This document shows positions 1-6,607 of a stretch of DNA of 15,125 nt, one piece after another. The notes under the pieces were generated by a model, which saw only the letters and a list, made by a program, of their open reading frames with translations, was not told the origin of the DNA and searched no databases. Position 1 is the first letter of the stretch. Each line of letters begins with the position of its first letter. The DNA lies in contig JBDSEG010000138.1 of the NCBI GenBank assembly GCA_039920165.1, forward strand, positions 1-15,125. The letters run 5' to 3'. The position numbers and the translations under genes were made by a program. The DNA is from JBDSEG01 sp039920165. GTDB taxonomy: Bacteria > Pseudomonadota > Gammaproteobacteria > Burkholderiales > Burkholderiaceae_C.

Positions 1-37
1 CACCGATGACGATGGCGTCGAAATTCTGGATCGTCAT
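1..37 (-). CDS. N-terminal start of a probable FAD/NAD(P)-dependent oxidoreductase (partial, runs off the left edge)
   Basis: Only the first 12 codons are visible, reading MTIQNFDAIVIG. A hydrophobic beta strand ending in Val-Ile-Gly right after the start is how Rossmann-type dinucleotide-binding flavoproteins begin (the dihydrolipoamide dehydrogenase, mercuric reductase and glutathione reductase group). The rest of the GxGxxG motif would lie outside the window. The ATG at 37 is chosen because a GGAGG ribosome-binding site lies 5 bases upstream (43-47). The same frame is open further back to a GTG at 121, inside the end of the sigma-54 regulator, so a longer N-terminus of 28 extra residues is possible. 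The gene lies 70 bases after the regulator on the same strand and may be co-transcribed with it. The family call rests on very few residues. Confidence 0.5.
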   Translation of the reverse strand, partial: MTIQNFDAIVIG

Positions 38-107
38 GACGGCCTCCGCTTCGGTGGACTTCGACTTCTTGGCTATCTTGCCACTCAGGTATTCCCCGTG
101 CGCCGAA

Positions 108-1583
108 TCATCGGGCGTCACCCATCCCCGCCAACTTCTCGTACAAGGTCGCGCGCGAGATGCCGAGCAGGCGCGACGCGGCGAGCTTGTTGCCGCCAGT
201 CGCAGCGAGCGCCTCGCGGATGGCGCGCTCTTCGAGTTCTGCGACGGCCTGCGGCAGCGGGCGGATCGTCGCCGGCAGCGGCTCGGCCGGTGCCATCGCC
301 GCCGCAGGCCGCGGCGCGGCCTCGGCGCCCGCGACCACACCATGGAAATGCGCGGCGGTCAGCAGCAGGTCGTCGGTCATCAGCGTCGCCTGTTCGAGCG
401 CATTGCGCAACTCGCGGATATTGCCCGGCCAGGCATGGCGCGCGAGCAGGTCCAATGCGTCGGGCGCGAGCGTTTTGTGCGGCAGGCCGCTGCGCCGGGT
501 GATGTCTTCGCTCAGCGTCTCGACCAACGCCTCCAGGTCGGACGCGCGCTCGCGCAGCGCCGGCACGCGGATCGGCAGCACATTCAGCCGGTAGTAGAGA
601 TCGGCGCGGAAGCTGCCCGCTGCGACCATCGCCGGCAGGTCGCGACTGGTCGCGGCGATGACGCGCACGTCGACGGGCTGCACCTGGTTGCTGCCGACCG
701 GTTCCAGCTCGTGTTCCTGCAGCACGCGCAGCAGCTTGCTCTGCAGCGCCAGCGGCATATCGCCGATCTCGTCGAGCAGCAAGGTGCCGCCGTGCGCGAG
801 CTTGAACTTGCCGTCGCGTCCCTTGCGGTCGGCGCCGGTATAGGCGCCCGGGGCGACGCCGAAAAATTCGGCCTCGAGCAAGGTCTCGGGGATCGCCGCG
901 ATATTCACCGCGACAAAGGGTTTGCTGGCGCGCGCGCTGGCGGCGTGGATGCCGTGCGCGAGCAGCTCCTTGCCGGTGCCGGTCTCGCCGAGCAACAGCA
1001 CCGTGCTGTCGGTCTGCGCGACGCGGCGCGCCTGCCGCTTGACCTCGACCGCAGCCGGACTTGCGCCGACAAAGCTCGCGATCGTATGTTTTGGCCGGCG
1101 CTGCTCCGACAGGTGCGCGGCGAGTTGCCGGCGTGCGCTGTCGAGCTCGCGTTCGAGCCGCGCGAATTTGGTCATCAGCGGCTGCATCGTCGTCTCGGGA
1201 TGGTCGAGCAGCACGAGGCCCATCGCGCCGATGACGGCGCCGCCGGCATCACGCAGCGGCAGCCGGCTGACCAGGAAGGTGCCGGCCTGGTTGGTCAGCA
1301 GGTCGACCAGGATCGGCTCGCCGCTGTCGATCACCTGCGCCATCAACGAGTTCGGCACCACCTCCTCGATGCGCCGGCCAACGAAGTCGCTCTCGGCGTG
1401 TCCGAGCGCCGGCAGGAAGCGCTTGTAGCCCTCGCTGATCCAGACGATGCGGTGCGCGCGATCGACCACCATCATGCCCATCGCGGTGCGGGCGAGGGTG
1501 TCAAACATGCTGTGCGCCGCGAGTTGGAGCAGCGCGTCGGCGTCGGCAGGCAGGTTCGAATTCGGTTCGGGCGGCGACGTCAT
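108..1583 (-). CDS. PAS-domain sigma-54-dependent transcriptional activator (AAA+, Fis-type HTH)
   Basis: The 491-residue protein is an enhancer-binding activator that drives RNA polymerase-sigma-54 open complex formation by ATP hydrolysis. Domains in order: a PAS sensor (about residues 25-130), a short charged, probably coiled linker (131-163), the AAA+ domain (about 169-400) and a C-terminal Fis-type helix-turn-helix (about 455-490, around GGNKLAASRLLGISRATLYEKL). Walker A is GETGTGKE (199-206), the sigma-54 contact loop is GAYTGA (246-251, the Tyr variant of GAFTGA), Walker B has DE at 271-272, and the arginine-finger segment FRADLYYRLNV is present, so it should be an active ATPase. The start at 1583 (MTSPPEP) is used because the frame further upstream lies inside the divergent decarboxylase gene. 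It is divergent from malonyl-CoA decarboxylase with 81 bases between, which makes it the likely malonate regulator. That role is inferred; no receiver or GAF domain is present, so the signal is probably a small ligand read by the PAS domain. Confidence 0.9.
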   Translation of the reverse strand: MTSPPEPNSNLPADADALLQLAAHSMFDTLARTAMGMMVVDRAHRIVWISEGYKRFLPALGHAESDFVGRRIEEVVPNSLMAQVIDSGEPILVDLLTNQAGTFLVSRLPLRDAGGAVIGAMGLVLLDHPETTMQPLMTKFARLERELDSARRQLAAHLSEQRRPKHTIASFVGASPAAVEVKRQARRVAQTDSTVLLLGETGTGKELLAHGIHAASARASKPFVAVNIAAIPETLLEAEFFGVAPGAYTGADRKGRDGKFKLAHGGTLLLDEIGDMPLALQSKLLRVLQEHELEPVGSNQVQPVDVRVIAATSRDLPAMVAAGSFRADLYYRLNVLPIRVPALRERASDLEALVETLSEDITRRSGLPHKTLAPDALDLLARHAWPGNIRELRNALEQATLMTDDLLLTAAHFHGVVAGAEAAPRPAAAMAPAEPLPATIRPLPQAVAELEERAIREALAATGGNKLAASRLLGISRATLYEKLAGMGDAR

Positions 1584-1664
1584 GGGCGCGAGCACTGTAG
1601 CTGCATCGCGCTGGCGGCCGAGGCGCGCCCGCGCGGCTAGACTGCCGCGGCGCGATGGCGCGCG
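1584..1664. promoter_or_regulatory. Divergent promoter region between the sigma-54 activator and malonyl-CoA decarboxylase
   Basis: These 81 bases separate two divergent genes and should hold the promoter of the activator and possibly that of the malonate run. I looked for a -24/-12 sigma-54 element (TGGCAC-N5-TTGCA) on both strands and found none that keeps both the GG and GC cores at the right spacing. A 6-bp inverted repeat lies within it (listed separately). The function is inferred from position only. Confidence 0.5.
1632..1649. repeat. Inverted repeat CGCGGC-TAGACT-GCCGCG in the divergent region
   Basis: Two perfect 6-bp arms flank a 6-base AT-richer centre, 16 bases before the proposed start of malonyl-CoA decarboxylase. 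A dyad of this size in a divergent promoter region could be a regulator-binding site, though in such GC-rich DNA short arms of C and G also arise by chance. It lies nearer the gene than sigma-54 activator sites usually do. Confidence 0.3.
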
Positions 1665-2936
1665 ATGATGAGTGGTCTGCCGATGCTCGAAGAAATCAAA
1701 AGCGCTGCCCGCAAGGCCGGCGATGCGCGCCGGCTGCGCGGCCTCGTCGACGAATGCCGACAGCTGCTGTCGGCACGCGGCGAGGCGAACAGCGTGGCGC
1801 TCGCGCGCGAGCTGGTCGATCGTTTCGAGGCCCTGCCCGACCCGTTGCGCGGCCGATTCTTCGCCCAGCTGGCCAGCGAGTTCAGCCCCGATCCGAAGCA
1901 GGTGCTGGCCGCCGCGCAGGCCTATTCGCGCAGTCCTGGTGCGGGCAACCTGTTGCAGCTCATGCGCGTCGCCGAACCGCCGCGCCAGGAGCTCTTGCGC
2001 CGCATCAACCGCACACCCGGCGGCACGGCAAGCATCGTCGCGATGCGCCGCTCGCTCCTCGACGCACTGCCCGCGCAGCCCGAACTGGCCGGCGTCGAGG
2101 CCGATTTCCTGCACCTGCTGTCGAGCTGGTTCAACCCCGGCTTTCTCGAACTGGTGCGGGTCGACTGGAATTCGCCCGCGCAGTTGCTGGAAAAGCTGAT
2201 CCGCCACGAGGCCGTGCACCAGATCGACGGCTGGGACGATCTGCGCAGGCGCCTGCAGCCGGACCGGCGCTGCTTCGCCTTCTTCCACCCGCAGTTGCCG
2301 AACGAGCCGCTGATCTTCGTCGAGGTGGCGCTGGTGCCCGAGATGCCGGCGGCAATTGCACCGCTGATCGACAAGCGCTCGACGCCGCTCGAAGCGGCGC
2401 AGTTCAAGGTCGCGGCGTTCTATTCGATCAGCAACTGCGAGCCGGGCCTCAAAAGCGTCTCGCTCGGCAACTTCCTCATCAAGCGCGTTGCCGAGGAACT
2501 CAAGCGCGAACTGCCGCAGCTGAAGACCTTCTGCACCCTCTCGCCGATTCCGGGCTTTGCGCGCTGGCTGCGCGCCGGCGCGGCGAGCGAGGGCATCACG
2601 GGCGCACGCGCAGCCCGCCTCGCGCAGGCGCAGGCGAGCTGGCTCGAAGCACCCGATTCGGAAGCCGGCCGACAGGCGTTGCTGCGCCTGGGCGCCGTCT
2701 ATCTGGGGCTGAATTCGGCACGCCCCGGCGGCGACCCGGTGGCGCGCTTTCACCTCGACAACGGGGCCCGGCTGGAACGGCTGAACCCGAGCGCCGATCT
2801 CTCGTCCAAGGGCGTCGCCCAATCGCTGGGGCTGATGGTGAACTACCTGTACGACCTCGACCGCATCGAAACCCATCACGAGCAGTTCATTCGCGGCGTG
2901 GTGGCACACTCGCGCGCCGTGGCCGCGTTGCTATGA
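1665..2936 (+). CDS. Malonyl-CoA decarboxylase
   Basis: This 423-residue enzyme converts malonyl-CoA to acetyl-CoA and CO2 in the cytoplasm. It shows the eukaryote-like malonyl-CoA decarboxylase fold: an N-terminal helical domain followed by a GNAT-like catalytic domain with IRHEAVHQIDGWDDLRRR, the CoA-site segment around FYSISNCEPGLKSVSLGNFL, LSPIPGF (Ser293) and FHLDNGA (His363). Ser293 and His363 align with the catalytic Ser329 and His423 of the human enzyme as I recall it. Length is normal for bacterial members. The start is uncertain: ATG 1665, the adjacent ATG 1668 and ATG 1683 are in frame and none has a clear Shine-Dalgarno sequence. It is first in the plus-strand run, 43 bases before the solute-binding protein, and works with the malonyl-CoA synthetase two genes on, as MatA works with MatB in rhizobia. 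The family call is firm; the malonate pathway role comes from the neighbours. Confidence 0.95.
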   Translation: MMSGLPMLEEIKSAARKAGDARRLRGLVDECRQLLSARGEANSVALARELVDRFEALPDPLRGRFFAQLASEFSPDPKQVLAAAQAYSRSPGAGNLLQLMRVAEPPRQELLRRINRTPGGTASIVAMRRSLLDALPAQPELAGVEADFLHLLSSWFNPGFLELVRVDWNSPAQLLEKLIRHEAVHQIDGWDDLRRRLQPDRRCFAFFHPQLPNEPLIFVEVALVPEMPAAIAPLIDKRSTPLEAAQFKVAAFYSISNCEPGLKSVSLGNFLIKRVAEELKRELPQLKTFCTLSPIPGFARWLRAGAASEGITGARAARLAQAQASWLEAPDSEAGRQALLRLGAVYLGLNSARPGGDPVARFHLDNGARLERLNPSADLSSKGVAQSLGLMVNYLYDLDRIETHHEQFIRGVVAHSRAVAALL

Positions 2937-2966
2937 CCCCGGCCTGCTGAACATCAAAAGCATTCG

Positions 2967-2973
2967 AAAGGAG
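2967..2973 (+). promoter_or_regulatory. Ribosome-binding site of the Bug-family receptor gene
   Basis: AAAGGAG lies 6 bases before the ATG at 2980. It is the best ribosome-binding site of the plus-strand run and fixes the start of the receptor gene. The strong signal fits a secreted receptor made in excess over the enzymes. Confidence 0.8.
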
Positions 2974-2979
2974 ACAACA

Positions 2980-3987
2980 ATGAACCAGCCGACTCCGCCC
3001 GGCCCGAGCCGCCGCCGCCTGCTTCACACCGGCGCGGGTGCGCTCGCCGCGGCGTTCGCCCCGGCATGGGTGCGCGCCCAGAGCGCGTGGCCGAACAAGC
3101 CGGTCACGATCGTGGTGCCGTTTCCGGCCGGCGGCGGGACCGATGCCTTCGCCCGCCCGCTGACCGCGATCATGACGAAGAACCTCGGCAAGCAGATCAT
3201 CATCGACAACCGCGGCGGCGCCGGTGGAACGCTCGGTGCGGGCATCGCGGCGCATGCCGCACCCGACGGCTATACCTTTTTCATGGGCGCGGTTCACCAC
3301 ACGATCGCGCCGTCCATGTACCCCAAGCTCGACTACAACCTCGAGACCGATTTCATTCCGGTCGGCCTCATCTCGAGCGTGCCGCAGGTGATCGTCGTCA
3401 ATCCCCAGCGCGTTCCGGTGGCGGACCTGAAGGGGCTGCTCGACTATCTGCGCAAGAACCCCGCCAAGCTCAACTTCGGCTCGGCCGGCAACGGCACCTC
3501 GCACCACCTGGCCGGCGAACTGTTCAAGCTGCAGACCAAGACATTCATCACCCACATTCCCTACCGCGGCGCGGGCCCGGCCTTGCAGGATCTCATCGCC
3601 GGCCAGGTCGACATGATGTTCGACGGCCTCGGATCGTCGGCCAACCACATCAAGGGCGGGCGCATCAAGGCGCTCGCGGTCGCCGCTTCCAAGCGCGCGC
3701 CGGGCTTCGCCGAAGTGCCGACCACGATCGAAGCCGGGCTTCCGACCTACCAGGTCGCGACCTGGTACGGGCTGTGGGCACCCAAGGGAACGCCACGCGA
3801 GATCGTCGACCGCATGCGCGCCGAGATGGCCAAGGCGCTCGCGTCCGAGGAGCTCGTCAAGTCCTGGAACACCCTGGGTGCCGAGACGCCCAACCTGTAT
3901 GGCGATGCGTTCGGCGCCTTCGTGTCGAGCGAGATCAAGCGTTGGGCCGAGGTGGTGAAAACCTCGGGAGCGAAGCTGGACGGCTGA
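2980..3987 (+). CDS. Bug-family tripartite tricarboxylate transporter substrate-binding protein
   Basis: The 335-residue protein is a periplasmic receptor of the Bug/TctC family, which bind small carboxylates and other organic anions for TctAB-type secondary transporters. The N-terminus carries SRRRLL, close to a twin-arginine (Tat) motif, then an Ala-rich hydrophobic stretch and a likely cleavage after Ala33 (VRA|QS). The mature part begins with the family pattern WPNKPVTIVVPFPAGGGTD, followed by DNRGGAGG and APDGYTF, and later by HIPYRGAGPALQDLIAGQVD, all typical Bug segments. It lies between the malonyl-CoA decarboxylase and malonyl-CoA synthetase genes, so malonate or a close dicarboxylate is the natural guess for its ligand; that is inference. 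No TctA or TctB gene is in the window, so it must use membrane partners elsewhere or act as a sensor or orphan receptor, as many Bug proteins seem to. Confidence 0.93.
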   Translation: MNQPTPPGPSRRRLLHTGAGALAAAFAPAWVRAQSAWPNKPVTIVVPFPAGGGTDAFARPLTAIMTKNLGKQIIIDNRGGAGGTLGAGIAAHAAPDGYTFFMGAVHHTIAPSMYPKLDYNLETDFIPVGLISSVPQVIVVNPQRVPVADLKGLLDYLRKNPAKLNFGSAGNGTSHHLAGELFKLQTKTFITHIPYRGAGPALQDLIAGQVDMMFDGLGSSANHIKGGRIKALAVAASKRAPGFAEVPTTIEAGLPTYQVATWYGLWAPKGTPREIVDRMRAEMAKALASEELVKSWNTLGAETPNLYGDAFGAFVSSEIKRWAEVVKTSGAKLDG

Positions 3988-4032
3988 CGCGCACGCGGGA
4001 ATGCAAGCGTGGTTCCTTGGACTCATAGGGCG

Positions 4033-4068
4033 GAAAGGATAAGAAGCGAGCGCCGACCCCTTCCTTTC
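4033..4068 (+). repeat. Inverted repeat GAAAGGA ... TCCTTTC after the receptor gene
   Basis: Perfect 7-bp arms at 4033-4039 and 4062-4068 are separated by 22 bases. The second arm is part of a pyrimidine run. It could form a weak stem downstream of the receptor stop (3987), for example to slow RNA decay from the 3' end, but the loop is long and the arms are mostly A/G versus C/T, so it is not a clear terminator. Confidence 0.25.
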
Positions 4069-4099
4069 TCGCCACTCCTGCATAACTCGAATTCCTTTG

Positions 4100-4123
4100 C
4101 GTCCTTCACGTCCCTTGGCGTCC
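4100..4123. repeat. Short ~10-bp-period CGTCC direct repeat in the spacer
   Basis: CGTCC occurs at 4100-4104, 4109-4113 and 4119-4123, in the context TTTGCGTCCTT, CACGTCCCTT and GGCGTCCTGT. On the other strand it reads as GGACGC/GGACGT units followed by purine runs such as CAAGG, GAAGG and CAAAGG. I recall similar GGACGCAAAGG-type intergenic repeats in other proteobacterial genomes, so this may be a decayed copy of an interspersed repeat rather than a site specific to this operon. That link is from memory and untested. Confidence 0.45.
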
Positions 4124-4147
4124 TGTAATTTCTTGCTCTTTGCACCG

Positions 4148-5680
4148 ATGAACAGCAATCTCTACCAGGCTCTGGCCGACGGCTTTCCGGCGGACCGCCA
4201 TGCGGTCGCGATCGAAACGGCGGACGGGGTGCCGCTGTACTACACCTGGAGCGATATCGAGCGGGCCAGTGCGATGTTCGCCAACCTGCTCGAATCGCTC
4301 GATCTGCCCGCGGGCGCGCGCATTGCGGTGCAGATCGAGAAGTCGGTCGAGGGGCTGCTGTTCTATCTGGGCGTGCTGCGCGCGGGCTTCGTCTATCTGC
4401 CGCTGAACACGGCGTACCAAAGCGCCGAGATCGACTATTTCATCGGCGATGCGCAGCCGAGCGTGGTGGTGTGTTCGAGCCGCAATTTCTCGTGGGTGAG
4501 CCGGCTCGCCTTCACCGCGGGAACCGCGCACGTCTTCACGCTCGACGACGACCGCAGCGGCAGCCTGCTCGAACGCGCTGCGCGGCACAGCGACCGGCAT
4601 GCGGTGGCGCTGCGGCGCGACGACGATCTGGCGGCCATCCTGTACACCAGCGGCACCACCGGGCGCAGCAAGGGCGCGATGCTGAGCCACGGCAACATGC
4701 GTTCGAATGCGCTGACGCTGCGCGAGTACTGGGATTGGCAACGCGATGATGTCCTGATTCACGTGCTGCCGATCTTCCACGTGCACGGTCTCTTCGTCGC
4801 GGCGCACGGCGCGCTCGTCAACGGCAGCAGGATGCTGTGGTTCAGCCGCTTCGACGCCAGGGCGGTGATTGCACGGCTGCCCGAGGTGACCGTCTTCATG
4901 GGCGTGCCGACCTTGTATGTGCGCCTGCTCGCCGAACCCGCTTTGATGCACGAAGCCTGCCGCCACATGCGGCTTTTCGTCAGCGGCTCGGCGCCCTTGC
5001 TGATCGAGACCTTCGACGATTTCCGCGCCCGCACCGGCCACACCATCCTCGAGCGCTACGGCATGAGCGAGACGGTGATGCTGACATCCAACCCGTGCCG
5101 TGCCGAAGATGGCGAGCGGCGTGGCGGCACGGTCGGCTTGCCGCTGCCCGGGGTCGATCTGCGCATCCTCGGCGAGCGTGACGAGCCCTGCCAGAGCGGC
5201 GAGATCGGCGCGATCCAGGTGCGCGGACCGAACATCTTCCACGGCTACTGGCGCATGCCCGAGAAGACGCGCGAGGAATTTGCCGTCGACGCGCACGGCC
5301 GGCGCTGGTTCAAGACCGGCGACGTCGGCAAAGTCGATGCCGATGGCTATGTGACCATCGTCGGGCGCAGCAAGGATCTCGTCATCACCGGCGGCTACAA
5401 CGTCTATCCGGCCGAGGTCGAGGCCTGCCTGAACGAACTGCCCGGCGTCGCTGAAAGCGCGGTGATCGGCGTTGCGCATGCCGACTTCGGCGAAGCGGTA
5501 CTCGCCGTCGTCGTCGCCCGCCCCGGCGCCGCGCTCGACCCGGGCGGCATGATCGTCGCCCTCAAGTCGCAGATCGCGCACTTCAAGGTTCCAAAGCGGA
5601 TCCACGTGGTCGACGAGCTGCCGCGCAATACGATGGGCAAGGTGCAGAAGAATCTGCTGCGCGATCGTTTCCGGAGTTGA
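4148..5680 (+). CDS. matB: Malonyl-CoA synthetase (MatB-type acyl-CoA ligase, ANL superfamily)
   Basis: The 510-residue enzyme makes malonyl-CoA from malonate, ATP and CoA with release of AMP and PPi. ANL motifs are intact: the P-loop TSGTTGRSKG (167-176), the YGMSET motif, the hinge region with FKTGDVG and GRSKDLVITGGYNVYP, and the C-terminal catalytic lysine in MGKVQKN (Lys498), equivalent to the acetylatable lysine of Rhodopseudomonas MatB. Length and the N-terminus MNSNLYQAL match MatB, so the ATG at 4148 is preferred over one 51 bases upstream that lies in the repeat-containing spacer; neither has a strong ribosome-binding site. Malonyl-CoA decarboxylase two genes upstream supports malonate as substrate, since sequence alone would also allow a related dicarboxylate or short acid. 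It is followed directly by a DMT transporter gene in the same frame. Confidence 0.92.
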   Translation: MNSNLYQALADGFPADRHAVAIETADGVPLYYTWSDIERASAMFANLLESLDLPAGARIAVQIEKSVEGLLFYLGVLRAGFVYLPLNTAYQSAEIDYFIGDAQPSVVVCSSRNFSWVSRLAFTAGTAHVFTLDDDRSGSLLERAARHSDRHAVALRRDDDLAAILYTSGTTGRSKGAMLSHGNMRSNALTLREYWDWQRDDVLIHVLPIFHVHGLFVAAHGALVNGSRMLWFSRFDARAVIARLPEVTVFMGVPTLYVRLLAEPALMHEACRHMRLFVSGSAPLLIETFDDFRARTGHTILERYGMSETVMLTSNPCRAEDGERRGGTVGLPLPGVDLRILGERDEPCQSGEIGAIQVRGPNIFHGYWRMPEKTREEFAVDAHGRRWFKTGDVGKVDADGYVTIVGRSKDLVITGGYNVYPAEVEACLNELPGVAESAVIGVAHADFGEAVLAVVVARPGAALDPGGMIVALKSQIAHFKVPKRIHVVDELPRNTMGKVQKNLLRDRFRS

Positions 5681-5758
5681 TTCGACATCGCACGATCTGC
5701 CCCCGCCTCTCGCGTCCTTTCCGCCCGCGCCTTTGCGACGCTGCTCCTGATTGCGCTG

Positions 5759-6604
5759 ATGATGGGCGCCAACCATGTGGCGGCGCGACTCGCGTTCGAC
5801 AACGGCGTCGACGTGGTGACGGCGGTCAGCGTTCGCAGCAGCGTCACCGCGCTCGTCGTCGGACTTCTCCTGCTCGTGCAATCGGTGCCGATCGCGCTGA
5901 CCGCGCGCCACCGGCGCGCGCTGCCGGCGATGGGCCTGCTGATCGGGGTGCAAAGCGTGTGCCTGTATTCGGCGGTGGCGCGGCTGCCGGTCGCGCTCGC
6001 CTTGCTGGCCTTCAATACCTATCCGCTGTGGACCGCGCTGTGGGCGCGCCTGCTGTACCGCCACCGCGCCGAGACGCGCGTGCTGCAGGCGATGCCGGTC
6101 ATGCTGTTCGGTCTCGCGCTGGCGCTGGACGTGCTTGGCGCATCGTCGGGGCTGGGCGCGGCCGGGCAGTGGAGCCGCATCGGCGCGGGGGTCGGGTTCG
6201 CGCTGACGGCCGCCGCGACCTTTGGCCTGGCGCTCGTCGTCACGCAGCACGAAGCCGGCGATCTGGACGGGCGGCTGCGCACCTTCGCCACCATGGCCAT
6301 CGTCGCGGTGCTGGCGCTGGGCGGCGTGGGCATGCAGGGCGGCTTCGCGCTGCCGCACGCCGCGCCCGGCTGGGTGGGGCTCGCCACGCTCACCTTCCTG
6401 TACGGCACCGCATTCACCATCATGTTCACGGTGCTGCCGCGCCTGGGGGTGGTGGGCAACTCGGCGATCATGAATGTCGAACCGATCTTCGCGCTCGTGC
6501 TGGCGTGGGCGCTGCTCGGCCAGTCGATCGCGCCGGTGCAGCTGGCCGGCGCGTTGCTGGTCGTCGCGACGGTCGTCTGGCTGGGCCTGCGCCGCGGCGT
6601 GTGA
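5759..6604 (+). CDS. DMT/EamA-family transporter (5' end and start codon uncertain)
   Basis: This membrane protein of the drug/metabolite transporter superfamily has about nine to ten hydrophobic helices in two EamA repeats, with the family-like segment NVEPIFALVLAWALLGQ near the C-terminus. From the first ATG (5759) it has 281 residues, but that start cuts off most of the first membrane helix. The same frame is open and coding-like back to the stop of matB (TGA, 5678-5680) and reads ...ARAFATLLLIALMMGANHVAARLAF, which is what an EamA first helix looks like. No ATG, GTG or TTG lies in those 26 codons (5681-5758). The gene therefore uses a rare start, or the first ATG with a shortened helix, or carries a lost start or small indel. 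It is probably co-transcribed with matB. Substrate unknown; export of an organic acid or amino acid is possible but not shown. Confidence 0.85.
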   Translation: MMGANHVAARLAFDNGVDVVTAVSVRSSVTALVVGLLLLVQSVPIALTARHRRALPAMGLLIGVQSVCLYSAVARLPVALALLAFNTYPLWTALWARLLYRHRAETRVLQAMPVMLFGLALALDVLGASSGLGAAGQWSRIGAGVGFALTAAATFGLALVVTQHEAGDLDGRLRTFATMAIVAVLALGGVGMQGGFALPHAAPGWVGLATLTFLYGTAFTIMFTVLPRLGVVGNSAIMNVEPIFALVLAWALLGQSIAPVQLAGALLVVATVVWLGLRRGV

Positions 6605-6607
6605 CGG

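Larger units (their letters stand above)
3988..4147 (+). other. 160-base spacer between the receptor gene and malonyl-CoA synthetase
   Basis: No gene is supported here. It is lower in GC and richer in pyrimidine tracts than the coding DNA around it. It holds a wide-looped inverted repeat (4033-4068) and a short CGTCC repeat (4100-4123), both listed separately. This is far longer than the 43-base gap upstream, so MatB may have its own promoter or the spacer may be a processing or attenuation site; I see no convincing -35/-10 pair. Confidence 0.5.

Noticed and set aside
1535..1560. A possible -24/-12 element (CGGCAGG-N4-TTCGA) inside the activator gene
   Set aside because: The GC core of the -12 half is missing, so it is not a credible sigma-54 promoter.
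6..1640. A 544-codon plus-strand frame opposite the sigma-54 activator
   Set aside because: Arg/Ala/Gln-rich shadow composition; the minus strand carries intact Walker, GAYTGA and HTH motifs.
1584..2909. N-terminal extension of the sigma-54 activator (a 933-codon reading)
   Set aside because: The extension is antisense to malonyl-CoA decarboxylase and unlike any sensor domain; the PAS domain starts soon after the ATG at 1583.
4106..6358. A 750-codon minus-strand reading frame opposite matB and the DMT gene
   Set aside because: It is His/Arg/Ala-rich with no family pattern and lies antisense to two well-supported genes; long antisense frames are expected from the third-position GC bias.
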